DNA from: Girardinichthys multiradiatus | Taxonomy: Eukaryota; Chordata; Actinopteri; Cyprinodontiformes; Goodeidae | Reading direction: 5' to 3' | DNA length: 64,000 nucleotides | Assembly (NCBI RefSeq): GCF_021462225.1 | Contig: NC_061798.1 | Coordinates: forward strand, 23,024,820 to 23,088,819 | In this document: positions 55,471 to 64,000 of the stretch, piece by piece | Numbering within the stretch: position 1 is the stretch's first letter | How the letters are laid out: every line of letters starts with the position of its first letter | Position numbers and translations under genes: made by a program | The notes under the pieces: model-generated | Databases searched by the model: none | Told to the model about the DNA's origin: nothing | Seen by the model: only the letters and a program-made list of their open reading frames with translations

Positions 55471-58400
55471 TGCTCTTAAAAAAACATTTCCATTTTTAAG
55501 TAGGCTCCTTCAGGATACCAGTTACATAAAGAAGTCCATTTTAATATTTTTGGACAATTATTGAGGCAACATTGTTGATTTTAATATTAGTTTAGGTGAA
55601 GAATGTATTAACTGTTGTCCTTACGTTGTTTCAGATCATGGTCCTTTTCTCTCAGAGCCGATCTGCACGACAGAATAGATTGTCTTCATGGCTCGATAAA
55701 GCATCCTATAAGTGCAGGCAGGCCAATTATGCTTAAGGACAGTGTCTCCGCCGTCTCCACTTGACCATTGTGGTCGTTTGGCACAAAGAGTGAAATTACT
55801 TCAGTAAATGAGCTAAATCTGGAGTGTTTGAGAACCTTTGTTGTTGCTCCTCTCCCATTAAGTTAAAGCAGTCATGCTGACCGTTCAGCTGGACAGAATA
55901 ATAAACAGAGGTTCAAGTGCTTTACAGTATAAACAGGTTTTCACACTCTGCAGACCATTTAGGCGCGGGCGGTTAACGTGGCGTTATTGGGGATTTTTTT
56001 TTATTTATCATGACAGCAATAAACTCTATGATGTTTATATACCCTGAAAACAAAAAAATTGTCTAAAGTTTTTCTTTTCAACCTGGCTCTCTTCTTCCTT
56101 GTGCCGCTGATCTGTAACCCCTCATGAAGTTCTTCTCTTTTTTTTTGCAGGGATCCATTGTTGTTCTGGAGCTCAGAACCAGGCAAGCTACACAGACCCT
56201 CCTACTGGGCGAACTGATTTGCAAACACAGCCCTCTGAGTCCAGCTCATCTATCCGATCATGTGGGCCAATTAATGGACTGAGCTGCCCAGGTGAGGAAA
56301 ATTCCTCATATCCTCAAACTACGGGATCCATCTTGCCTGTAAAGTGTTGCTCCAGCGGGGAAAAACTACAGTACTTTGTATTACAGCAGCAAGATCAGAA
56401 CATTGAGTTCTTATCTGTTTCACATGAAAGTGAAACACAGCCAGCTGATGCGTTTTCCCTACATTGTGTGGATAACTTGAGGCTTCCACAATGTCTTTCC
56501 CCGTTAGAGCCCTGTCCCTCTGCTGCTCATCAACAGCCTGATCCCAGCGTCTCGGTTCAGCCAGAAAATTCTATTCAGCCATCGGTAAAAACTCGGCCCT
56601 GGCTCACAGAAGCTGCCTGCACGCTGCAGTTTCCTTTCAACGCCATCACGGCAGGCAAAAACGCATCTCGGCCGCCGGAAACAAGCAGCGGCTGTGGTGC
56701 AGAGCCGTCACAGCGTCGCAGGAAGTTGAAAGCAAAAAGCGACGGAAACGCTGGCTTCGTGAAGAATGTGGAGGTGAGAGAACAAAAATCCAAACTAGGA
56801 AGGAAATCCGACCGTATAAAGAGGAAGAAAAACAAATATGAGGCTGCAGAAGATGCCGCTCCATCTAAGAGGAGAAGGCAACCAGATTCTCGGAAAGAGC
56901 CCGAAGGTTTACCTCTGGACTCGATCTCATCAGAACGCGGAGATCCAGCTACAACTGTTTGTTCTGTGAGTTTGTCATGTAACAATGTGCCAATAAAGGA
57001 AAGCGGAAAGACTATCGGCTCTTTAAACAAACCACACACAGCTACTGGGACCGAGACGTCCAAAGGAGTCGCAAATCTCGGCACCGAACAGACCCGAATC
57101 AGAACGAGGGGCTTTATGAAGAGATCGCAGCAAAACACAAGCAACACTATCTCAGATAAGTGCTGTCTTTTAATACCGGTAATCAGCAGAGCTGTTGTGG
57201 CGCAAAAACAAGACCCAGCTCTTCCTAAGAGGAAACGTGGAAGGCCTCCTAAAATAAAACTCGAGCAGAATCTTCCAGAAGGTGTTTGCGCTAACGCTGA
57301 GATCAAGGGTTGTAAGGCCGGCGAGAAGATATCTGAAAAAGAAACGCCAAAGGAAGAACGAAAAAAGGGCAGAAAGTTCATGGTCAATGCAAGTGAGGAA
57401 GAGACAGGGCAGCTGCAGAAAACCACGAGTCCTGAGCGTCCTGGAAAAAACGAAACAAACAACATAAAAAGTAGTGAAACACAAAAACAGTCATGGAAGG
57501 TCACTCTGAAGGAGTTTCAAAAGCTCATCAAATGCAAAGACTTCAAAACAAGGAAAGCAACTGAAGTCGAAGACGGAAACGATTCTGTAGATATAGAAGA
57601 GTTAGAGAAGGTCAGGGAGGCAGCAGATGAAGCAGATACGGAGGCAGAAATGCGTCAGGTGCTTTGTGATTCCACATTTGATGAAAAGCACAATCTGCTT
57701 CTTGATACATCAGCCGCTCAGTGGAAGCCAACCCAACAAGGTGTGACCGGCAGCTCAGAGACTAGGAGGAGCAGTGTTTCTGGTCATGGGAAGAAACCAG
57801 CCTCTTGCCCTGATGTCTTAGAAGAAGAGATGGTCATGTTGTCGTCTAACAGAGAGCAAGGTAATTCAAACGGTGTTTGATTTTCATCGTAGCTTAGAGG
57901 GGACTGTTTTTGATTTGAGATTATAGAGCATTAAATCCTCACGGACAGTTAATGCAACACAATCAATATGGCAAATGTAACCATCTCCCCTTTCTGCCTC
58001 GTCTCATTTACAACCACTAACCTCAACGTGTTTTGTTGAAATATTATGTGGTAGATCAATATAAAGATGCACATATTTGTTAAATGAAGGGTGAATGGTT
58101 TTCATTTCATTTTAGAAACAAGAATCTGAAAAGTGTGGTGTACATCTGTAGTCAGCCTTTTGGGGTCTTTCTTTACTATCGTTTCAAATGCCTCTTCTTC
58201 TGTGCAAAATAACTGAAGCTCAGTCTGGTTGGACAGAGAGCAACACTTCTCAAGGCACAGATTCTCAGCTGGATTTTGGTCTGAGCTTTGACTGGACCAT
58301 TCTAACGCAAAAGTAAGCCTCGATCTAATCACTTCTGCTGTAGGTCTGGCTATACGTTTGGTGTCGTTCTGCTGGAAGGGGAACCTCTGACCCCAGTTTC

Positions 58401-61126
58401 AAGTCTTTGGCAGCCTCTAACAGGGTTTCAACCAGGATGGCCCTGTACTTAGCACCCCAACATCATGATGCTGCCACCACCATATGGGGTGTTGGTTTTC
58501 CTCCACAATATGGCATTTTGGTCAGATTGTTCAATTTTGGTTTCATCTGACCAGAACACCTTCTTCTACATGTTTGCTGTGGCCCCTTGACGGCTTTGGC
58601 AAACTGCAAGCAGGACTTTCTTTCAACAGTGGTTTTCTTTTTAGCGTTCACAAATATTAGTTTTCCTGTCAACAGATTCTCCCACCTGAGCTGTGGATCT
58701 CTGCAGCTACTTCAAAGTTACCGTGGGCCTCTTGGCTGAACATGTCCTTGATGTTTAGAGTTATGCCGTGCTCTCTCCATTTTTGGATGTTGGATAGAAC
58801 GTTGCTCTGTGAGATCCCTGACCCGTCTCTTGTTCTTTAATGTTCTCTATTAAACCTCTGAGACCTTCGGAGAACAGCTGTGTTTATACTCAGATTCAAT
58901 CACACACAAGGAGGAGGACTGGTTTAGTCAAATCGGAAGGCAATTTGTTCCACTGGGTATTTATTTAGGGTTGCCAGAGTAAATGAGGCTGAATACAAAT
59001 GCACGCCACATGTTTGAGCATTTTAATTGTAAAAAAATGTTTATATCTTCTTCATTCTATTTCATAATTACTGTTTGTCACATAATATCCTACAAAATAC
59101 AGCTTTTGCTTGTAAGGGGTATGGATACTTTTGTAAAATCTAATCCCATGATTCAAACCACAGTTTCTTATATGAGAAACGGTCTGTTTCAGCTACTTTA
59201 ATGTGTCTATTTTTCTTTTGTTTGCGTATGCTACATTGTGCATTTAACAGTTTCCTTGGGATGCCTTTTATTGACATTATACTAAAGTTTGGAGGATTGC
59301 AAACCAGACTGTAAAATGACTGGGCGGACATTCGGTCTTCCATAATAACCACAAATGATTTAATTGCATAAAATCTGTCGTTTTGTTACCCAAAAAAGAG
59401 AAAAACCCTATAAAAATGCGAACCTAAACATTTTACCTAGGTAAAGAAAAGATTTACCTGGATAAAAATGAAAGTACAAGTTTCTAGAGTTCAAAACAGG
59501 AAGGAAACCTGAAATAAACCATTAAAAGTGATAAAGAATCTCTTTATCATGCCGTCTGTTCACGTGGGAAATTGTTGTCAGCTGCTCCTACCTTCTATAG
59601 AGGTTATGAGGTTTTAACACATTATCTGTTGTCGAGTACTGTGTGTATAAAGCTGCGAGGAACATTTGTGCAAAGGTGAAGAATATCTGTGTGACTAAAA
59701 TCTATCACCTAAGCAAATATCCGATCAGAACCATCTTTATTGGCCAAGATTGTGTGCACAGTCTGGACCTGTCTTGTTTTGTGGATGAGCCAAACCACAC
59801 AGTGATGAACGAAGACAGGACAGACTGAATAACGGCAGTGTAGAAGATGACCGGCAGGTCCTGGGGAAGGTTGTACTTCTAGAATTGCTGCAGGAAGTAC
59901 AGTCTCTGTTGGGCCTTCTTCCGAACAGAGTCTATCTGTGAGGATCATCTCAGGTCCAGATTAAGCGTAATTCCCAGGAACCAGAAATTATCCACAGTAG
60001 ACGCAGTGTTGTTGAGGATGGTAAGAGGGGCAATGTGGGGACCAGCCGATCTTCCTGCTGCCTGTATGCAGACACCTCACTGTCCTGGATCAGACCAGCA
60101 GTGTCACCTGCGAACCTCAGGAGTTTCACAGACTGGTCCACTGAGGGGCAGTCATTTGTGTAGTGGGGAGAATGGGAATGGGGGACGCTGGTGCTAAAGG
60201 TTCCTGTATGGTAGAAGAGGCTCTCCAGCCTCTCATGCTGCTGGTCAGTCAGGAAGCTGGTGATCCACTGACTGTGAGAGGGTGGAGGATGTCTGGGTTG
60301 ACTGTGTTGAAGGCCGAGCTGAAGCCCACAAACAGGGTCCTCGTGTACGTCCTCAAGTAGCCGAGGTGGTGCCGGATGCAGTGCAGTCCCAACCTTACCT
60401 CGTGTTTGTGTAAGAACGCTTGGACGTTTTATGTGTGGTCCATGTTACTGATTTCTGTTGCACGCGAGGAGCGAGGTCACATAAAAAATCTGCAGCTGAT
60501 GAACAGTAGCTGAAAGTCGTGTTTTTGAGACAGAGGAGAATCCAGACAGAGAATCGAAGGGCATCTTCCTTTAGTTAAGCATCTAATGTATACCAAGTTC
60601 TAGCTAAATGGCTGTGATGCTTATTTTTGTAATTTTTATAGATTCAGATGTTAAACCTGGAACAAATTGTGTCTTTCGTCAGGATGTTAATAAAGATCCT
60701 AAAGAGCCAATTAAATCTTCTTTCTATGCTAACGTTTCTTAGGTTTCAACTCCACACTGGTTCATTCCTTCCATTTAGATGCCTTTTTATGCTAGAATCA
60801 TTTATAGATCAGAGCAAAAGTGGTTAAACAACTTTTTTTCAGTCCTTAACTGGACCCAATAAATGATAAATAACATTTATCTTGTCACCATATAGTTAAA
60901 ATAAACATGTCGACCATTATCAGGTGCAGATCAGAGCAACACCCTCACCGGCTGTGATGGGGAGGAGGAGGAGGACGAAGATGAGTTGGATGTTATGCTT
61001 TGCTCTCCTGACAAAGGGTCTTCAACCAGAGAGTTAGGAGAAAGAGTGGTCGTAATTCCAGATGACGATGAAGAAGAAGAAGAGGATGTGAACGAGATAG
61101 ATGTGACTGGAGATGAAAGGGAATAA
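50268..61126 (+). CDS. btbd18: BTB domain-containing protein 18, whole coding span, 6 exons
   Basis: Six exons join in phase to 1182 codons plus stop; the human protein is about 712. The N-terminus (QFCDTLLQTEG, ISVPTHSCVLAALSPYLSQS, LLKLVGLLYSGELEV, MLAAAHRFGISDL) aligns along human BTBD18 (VFCDVLLQAEG, VPAHCCILSACSPFF, LRKLVDFLYTSEMEV, VLSAARQLRVSEL), a BTB/POZ dimerisation fold. Exon 3 carries VKLKRRAKGELWKIV, like human VKLRKIVNGTCWEVV. An AT-hook and lysine-rich stretches in exon 5 and acidic runs in exon 6 suggest a nuclear, chromatin-associated protein. In mice BTBD18 drives transcription elongation at pachytene piRNA loci. ctnnd1 upstream supports orthology. The start at 50268 sits twelve bases inside an exon whose upstream frame stays open, so an earlier start is not excluded. 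Confidence 0.9.
50485..51464 (+). CDS. btbd18: btbd18 coding exon 2
   Basis: Residues 35-361: the rest of the BTB domain to about residue 115, then a low-complexity, serine/lysine-rich region with no known domain. Acceptor CTGTGAAG, donor AAG|GTAAGA at 51465, ends in phase 0. Reading past the donor stays open to a stop at 51579-51581, so intron retention would add a short tail. Confidence 0.9.
52004..52099 (+). CDS. btbd18: btbd18 coding exon 3
   Basis: Residues 362-393, VKLKRRAKGELWKIVGLQDA then DEMVSVLTTMKR. The VKL-R-GxxWxIV pattern is shared with human BTBD18. 96 nt, phase 0 on both sides. Acceptor CCTCAG, donor GTAGAT. Confidence 0.82.
52130..52660 (-). mobile_element. Decayed Tc1-like repeat in btbd18 intron
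   Basis: Carries the standard order of a degraded fish Tc1 repeat: 'TTGACTAAGCCACTCCAAAATCTTTATTT', 'CATTCAGAGTTTCTTGAATG', 'GATGGCCAGACG'-like text and 'CATCACACTGCCACCACCATGTTTGAGTGACAG', whose complement is the HGGGSVM block. No frame remains. Confidence 0.6.
53030..53640 (+). repeat. Dispersed repeat in btbd18 intron
   Basis: Longer copy of the family at 49560-49800 ('ATAATGGGTCTCAGGGTGATTCCCTGG', 'AAAGCCTCAGGAATGGCTTTGTAACCCTGG'). The open frames across it look incidental. The remaining intron (53640-54588) has nothing recognised. Confidence 0.5.
54589..55045 (+). CDS. btbd18: btbd18 coding exon 4
   Basis: Residues 394-546. It includes SLSPPPGPVEESDEQIDKLL then EDIMMSLNILPDLDKNCKKK, resembling the ELEEILDFMLCG-type acidic helix of human BTBD18. 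Acceptor TTCTGTAG, donor G|GTGGAA, ends in phase 1. Confidence 0.82.
55433..55468. repeat. (CA)n microsatellite
   Basis: An uninterrupted CA run in the btbd18 intron after exon 4. The rest of that intron (55046-56150) holds nothing recognised apart from a T-run before the next acceptor. Confidence 0.95.
56151..57860 (+). CDS. btbd18: btbd18 coding exon 5, AT-hook exon
   Basis: Residues 546-1116, a single 1.7-kb exon. The sequence is rich in lysine, glutamate, serine and asparagine and lacks a folded domain I can name. Basic clusters (RIKRKKNK, SKRRRQPDSRK) look like nuclear localisation signals. PKRKRGRPPKIK (RGRPPK core, residues 908-913, nt 57236-57253) is a textbook AT-hook. Acceptor TTTTTTGCAG, donor CAAG|GTAATT at 57861, ends in phase 1. 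If the donor is not used a stop follows at 57880. Confidence 0.88.
58090..59130 (-). mobile_element. Decayed Tc1-like element
   Basis: The fullest local copy of the family at 2390-2900: 'GCTTTGACTGGACCATTCTAAC', 'CATCATGATGCTGCCACCACCATATGGGGTG', 'CAGATTCTCCCACCTGAGCTGTGGATCTCTGCAG', 'GTTCTTTAATGTTCTCTATTAAACC' and the end 'AAGGGGTATGGATACTTTTG' at about 59115. The complement gives the HGGGSIM block. No open frame. Confidence 0.65.
59800..60420 (-). mobile_element. L2/Maui-type LINE reverse transcriptase fragment
   Basis: On the minus strand, SVKLLRFAGDTAGLIQDSEV corresponds to the KFADDTxVxGLI catalytic block of fish LINEs (second motif aspartate pair changed to GD). Further along come NFWFLGITLNLDL and KKAQQRLYFLQQF-like text. 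Several frame breaks. Confidence 0.75.
60924..61126 (+). CDS. btbd18: btbd18 last coding exon
   Basis: Residues 1116-1182 and a TAA stop (61124-61126). Two acidic runs (CDGEEEEDEDELDVMLCSPD and PDDDEEEEEDVNEIDVTGD) flank a short neutral stretch. Acceptor TATCAG. The phase matches exon 5. Confidence 0.85.
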
Positions 61127-61480
61127 TGTTTCACCCTGTACTTTATTTTTTACCATGTTGGTTCAGCACTTTTAATATTTACATTTTTATTTATATTGTT
61201 ATTTTGATTAGTCACTGTCTGGCAGACACTCACTTTGCTTGAACCATTTAATTTCCAGCTAGATTTAGTGTAAAATGTACAGTTCAAGTGGATGTTAACA
61301 TTTCTGTATTAAGCATGAGGAAAGTTCTCCTTGTAATTTAGATTTCTTGAATACATTTTTACTAATTTCTTTGAAGAAATCTGAAATGATTAAGCTGAAA
61401 AAAAAAGTCTGATATAATTGTGACTTCCTTTATCTGTTAAGAACGGTTAATGTTAATTAAAACTTTGCCTTTTCTTGCCC
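61127..61480 (+). other. btbd18: btbd18 3' UTR
   Basis: AT-rich, ending in an ATTAAA poly(A) signal at 61456-61461, about 330 bases after the stop. No canonical AATAAA was seen here. Confidence 0.6.
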
Positions 61481-61514
61481 GTCATGTGTTTTCCTCTTCG
61501 CCTCTTCTTTACCG

Positions 61515-61527
61515 CCTCTAGGGGGCG
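61515..61527 (+). promoter_or_regulatory. CTCF-like motif at the timm10 promoter
   Basis: CCTCTAGGGGGCG followed by CGCTG; one base from the core consensus. It lies in the roughly 50 bp between the btbd18 poly(A) signal and the GC-rich timm10 leader. Confidence 0.45.
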
Positions 61528-61529
61528 CG

Positions 61530-61730
61530 CTGTTTTAGAAGCCTCTGTTTTATGCTTCCTTTGGCAGCGGAAGTGCGGGAGGAAACACTCCACACGTGTT
61601 TTACTTGCAGATTTTGAAGGTTACAGGAGAAGCAGCGGCTGGGTTTTGAGTGCGCTATCCGCAGCAGAGGGTCAGAGGAGCGGCGTGGTTGCGGTTAGAG
61701 GCCGGGGCTGAGCAGCACGGACACGGAGAC
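61530..61730 (+). promoter_or_regulatory. timm10: timm10 promoter and 5' leader region
   Basis: GC-rich and CpG-containing compared with the btbd18 3' UTR. It includes 'GGCAGCGGAAGTGCGGG', which contains a GGAAGTG ETS/GABP-type site, common in promoters of nuclear genes for mitochondrial proteins. The transcription start was not placed. Confidence 0.5.
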
Positions 61731-61801
61731 ATGGATCCCATGAAGGCGCAGCAGCTGGCGGCGGAGCTGGAGGTGGAGATGATGGCTGACATGTACAACC
61801 G
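61731..61801 (+). CDS. timm10: TIMM10, first coding exon (gene runs out of the window)
   Basis: [20 protein letters not shown] then MYN and the first two bases of an arginine codon. This is almost identical to the start of human TIMM10 ([24 protein letters not shown]). The donor is CG|GTAAAT at 61802. TIMM10 forms a hexameric chaperone with TIMM9 in the mitochondrial intermembrane space and carries carrier proteins to the TIM22 complex. The twin CX3C motifs are encoded by the next exon, which is not in the window. ATG context GAGACATGG is favourable. Confidence 0.93.
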
Positions 61802-61959
61802 GTAAATAACAACTCTATCGTCACTGATGTTTGCAACAATAAGGCAAATGTCGATGAGGAGAAAATATATCAGGTTAGTGAAGCTATTTGAGGTTGTATA
61901 GAATAGGGTAGAGCTTCATTTAAATTATTAAAATGTACAGCCTCTTACACAAGTTTTCG

Positions 61960-62510
61960 CACCCTCGACCGTTTTTTACGTTACAAAAAACATGAAGATC
62001 CTTTGATCTAGACCATGCACTGCAGTATGTTGAGGGTCTTTGTCCTGCACGAAGGTGAACCTCTACCAGGTTTTCCACCAGCTCCATCCGTCTTTACATT
62101 ATTTGTACATTTTCCCAGTCGCTGCCGATAAAAAGAATCCCCACAGCATGATGCTTCCACGACCATGCTTCACTGTAAGAATGTTGTGTCCAGGCTGATG
62201 TGCAAAGTTTTTTTAAAGAAGTTTTTTTGCATGTAGGATAGAAAGTTCAGTTTTGGTTTCATCTGACCTAAGCTCCTTTAAGAAAGTCAACCCCATGGCT
62301 TGTGATGAACTGCAGCAACAAAACGTATTTCTTCTTGCCACGCTTTCATAAAGTCCAGATTCTGTAGATATTTTGCTAAGATTCTTCCACCTGCTGTGGG
62401 TCTCTGATGCTCCTCTAGTTACCACAGGCCTCTTGGTGTCATCTGGTCAATGGTCTCCCTGCCTGGCTTACTGGTTATATCTCCAATTGACTGCCATGTC
62501 CAGTGGCAGT
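61960..62510 (-). mobile_element. Decayed Tc1-like repeat
   Basis: 'CCCCACAGCATGATGCTTCCACGACCATGCTTCACTGTAAG' is the complement of the HGGGSIMLWG block. 'GTTTTGGTTTCATCTGACC' and 'TTCCACCTGCTGTGGGTCTCTG' follow in the order seen at 58090. Confidence 0.65.
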
Positions 62511-62819
62511 TAACAGTACTTTTATTGGTCAACTAGAGTTTTAATAATTATCAGGATTGAAAAACATCCCATTTTTTTAACAGAAAAGTGAAAATTATTC
62601 ATGTGGCTTTTTTTTGAAAACCTGTTTTATAATTGAATTATATAAGATTAAAAAACATCTGAATAATAATGTGTTAAACTTTAGTAAATGACAAAAAAGC
62701 AACAGTAAAATGAAAAAGAAAATCACAATAAAAACATAAATTCTAGTGTCATACTCCATTACGAAGCCACAAAGCTGACTCTTTAGCTGTAATTTCTGGA
62801 GGGGTAAATGCAGGGGTTA

Positions 62820-63440
62820 TGCAGTGTAAAAAAAACAAAAACATGGAAAGCTTAATGTGTGGAGAGAGGCTAACACTGCAGCTTGAATGCATCATTTACA
62901 TGGTGAAACAGACAACATTCAAGATGACGCTTTGATACAATGTAAAGTAGTTAGTGTCCAGCTTGTATAACAGTGGAAATTTGCTGTCATCCAAAATAAC
63001 TCAACACAGCCATTAATGTCTGAACTGCTGGCAACAAAAGTGAGTACACCCCTAAGTGACAATTTCCAAATTGTGCCCAAAGTGTTACAATTTCTTGTGG
63101 CCACTATTATTTTCCAGTACTGTCTTAACTTTCTTGAGCATGGAGTTCACTCGAGCTTCACAGGTTGCCCCTGGAATCCTCTCCACTCCTCTATGACAAC
63201 AAGCTGAGGGATGTCAGAGACTTTGTTCTCTTCCACCTTCCGTTTAACGATGCCACACGAATGCTCAGTAGAGTTTAGGTCTGAAAACATGCTTGTCCAG
63301 TCCAGCACCTTTACCCTCAGTTTCTTTAGCAAGGCAGTGGTCGTCTTGGAGGTGTGTTTGGGGTCATTATCATGTTGGGATGCTGCCCTGCAGCCCAGTT
63401 TCTGAAGGGAGAGGATCATGCTTATGCATATGGATCGTGT
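62820..63440 (-). mobile_element. Tc1-like transposase 3' half, third family
   Basis: On the minus strand from about 63400: HDNDPKHTSKTTTALLKKLR, VKVLDWTSMFSDLNSTEHSC and GIVKRKVEENKVSD, the Tc1 catalytic domain with the DLNPIEH block changed to DLNSTEH. It ends in 'TTTTGTTGCCAGCAGTTCAGACATTAATGGCTGTGTTGAGTTATTTTG' (read in complement), a known fish mariner-type end. The 5' half of the gene is missing. Confidence 0.75.
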
Positions 63441-63714
63441 AAATGATCGATGATCGTATGACACTCTTGGATCCAGTTTGAAGAGTTTGTCTGTTTGCCT
63501 GCAAAGAGACATTAGCGCGCGTGTCTCTCTGTTCGGACCCCTTGGAGGAACCCGCGTCGAAGAGATCGATTCCTTGGACATGGGGTGCTTTTATACAGAC
63601 AGTGGCATCATGGGAAGTACCCCTTTCCCTGGCTGTGCCGGAAGTAGGTTAATGCAATTTATTTTGAAAGTTCCAGAAAAGTCTGTACCGGACTTCATGT
63701 TGTAACCATGTAAT

Positions 63715-64000
63715 GACATGCAGAAGTTGCTTTCATCCGAAAAAAGTACTTTGGACCACTGCATGTCATTCGGAAATCAAGGTGCCAGAGTCTGGAGGAA
63801 GACTGGGGAGAAGGAAATGCCAAAATACCAGAAGTCCAGTGTCAAGTACCCACAGTCAGTGATGGTCTGGGGTGCCGTGTCAGCTGCTGGTGTTGGTCCA
63901 CTGTGTTTTATCAAGGGCAGGGTCAATGCAGCTAGCTATCAGGAGATTTTGGAGCACTTCATGCTTCCATCTGCTGAAAAGCTTTATGGAGAGGAAGATT
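63715..64000 (+). mobile_element. Third copy of the 1610-bp Tc1 family, partial, with a microinversion
   Basis: 63762-64000 follows copy 2 from about 17759 on, with few changes (CQKS to YQKS; GDED to GEED). 63715-63761 is the complement of the sequence that should precede it, so the segment encoding [13 protein letters not shown] is flipped. Everything upstream of it is absent. The copy runs off the window and cannot be functional. Confidence 0.85.

Larger units (their letters stand above)
57861..60923 (+). other. btbd18: btbd18 last intron
   Basis: Holds a decayed Tc1-like repeat (58090-59130) and a LINE fragment (59800-60420). 59130-59800 and 60420-60920 show nothing recognised. Confidence 0.7.
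61802..64000 (+). other. timm10: timm10 intron 1 (start), repeat mosaic
   Basis: Holds three Tc1-related segments (61960-62510, 62820-63440, 63715-64000). 62510-62820 is AT-rich without a feature. 63440-63714 is unassigned, with an open frame on both strands that I do not recognise. Confidence 0.65.

Noticed and set aside
56575..57504. A 309-codon open frame on the minus strand
   Set aside because: It is the antisense shadow of the lysine/serine-rich btbd18 exon 5; it has no recognisable domain and the sense strand has matching splice sites and phase.
63478..63705. An open frame between Tc1 fragments
   Set aside because: Open on both strands and short, with no family match; left as unassigned sequence.
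1..64000. CRISPR arrays, operons, riboswitches or phage genes
   Set aside because: The DNA is from a vertebrate; no regular spacer-repeat array or bacterial gene arrangement was seen.

Overview
The window is vertebrate genomic DNA, almost certainly from a ray-finned fish. It has long GT-AG introns, a Rex3 retrotransposon, teleost-type tRNA-derived SINEs and many Tc1-like transposons. Three protein-coding genes can be read, all on the + strand, in the order ctnnd1 - btbd18 - timm10. Human relatives of all three sit close together on 11q12, so the block is conserved synteny and supports the paralogue calls. The species cannot be fixed from the sequence.

1-44 kb: ctnnd1 (p120/delta-1 catenin). 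A probable non-coding first exon in a GC-rich promoter region ends near 1069. Twenty-one coding exons from 10869 to 40046 join in phase to 931 codons: N-terminal coiled coil, regulatory region, armadillo repeats and tail. An alternative terminal exon with a long 3' UTR lies at 42351-44190. An 18-nt microexon matches mammalian alternative exon C, and one intron has a GC-AG boundary. The introns are full of mobile elements: two 1610-bp Tc1 copies in opposite orientation around exons 2-3 (one with an intact transposase), a nearly full-length Rex3, SINEs, a MITE, (CA)n-linked repeats and older Tc1 debris.

44-61.5 kb: an intergenic stretch with a LINE fragment and CTCF-like motifs, then btbd18 (six coding exons, 1182 codons). 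The gene encodes an N-terminal BTB domain, a conserved basic motif, a large lysine/glutamate-rich exon with an AT-hook and an acidic C-terminus. Mouse BTBD18 is a nuclear factor for transcription elongation at pachytene piRNA loci.

61.5-64 kb: timm10 begins about 270 bp after the btbd18 poly(A) signal. Only its first coding exon is in the window. The rest is a mosaic of Tc1-like fragments, including a third copy of the 1610-bp family that contains a small inversion and runs off the end.

The three genes work in different places (cell junctions, nucleus, mitochondrial intermembrane space) and are linked by position only. No new gene system was found. The most unusual signals are the inverted Tc1 pair around ctnnd1 exons 2-3, the intact transposase, the microinversion at 63715-63761, the fold-back at 40.8-41.2 kb and the AT-hook in fish Btbd18.
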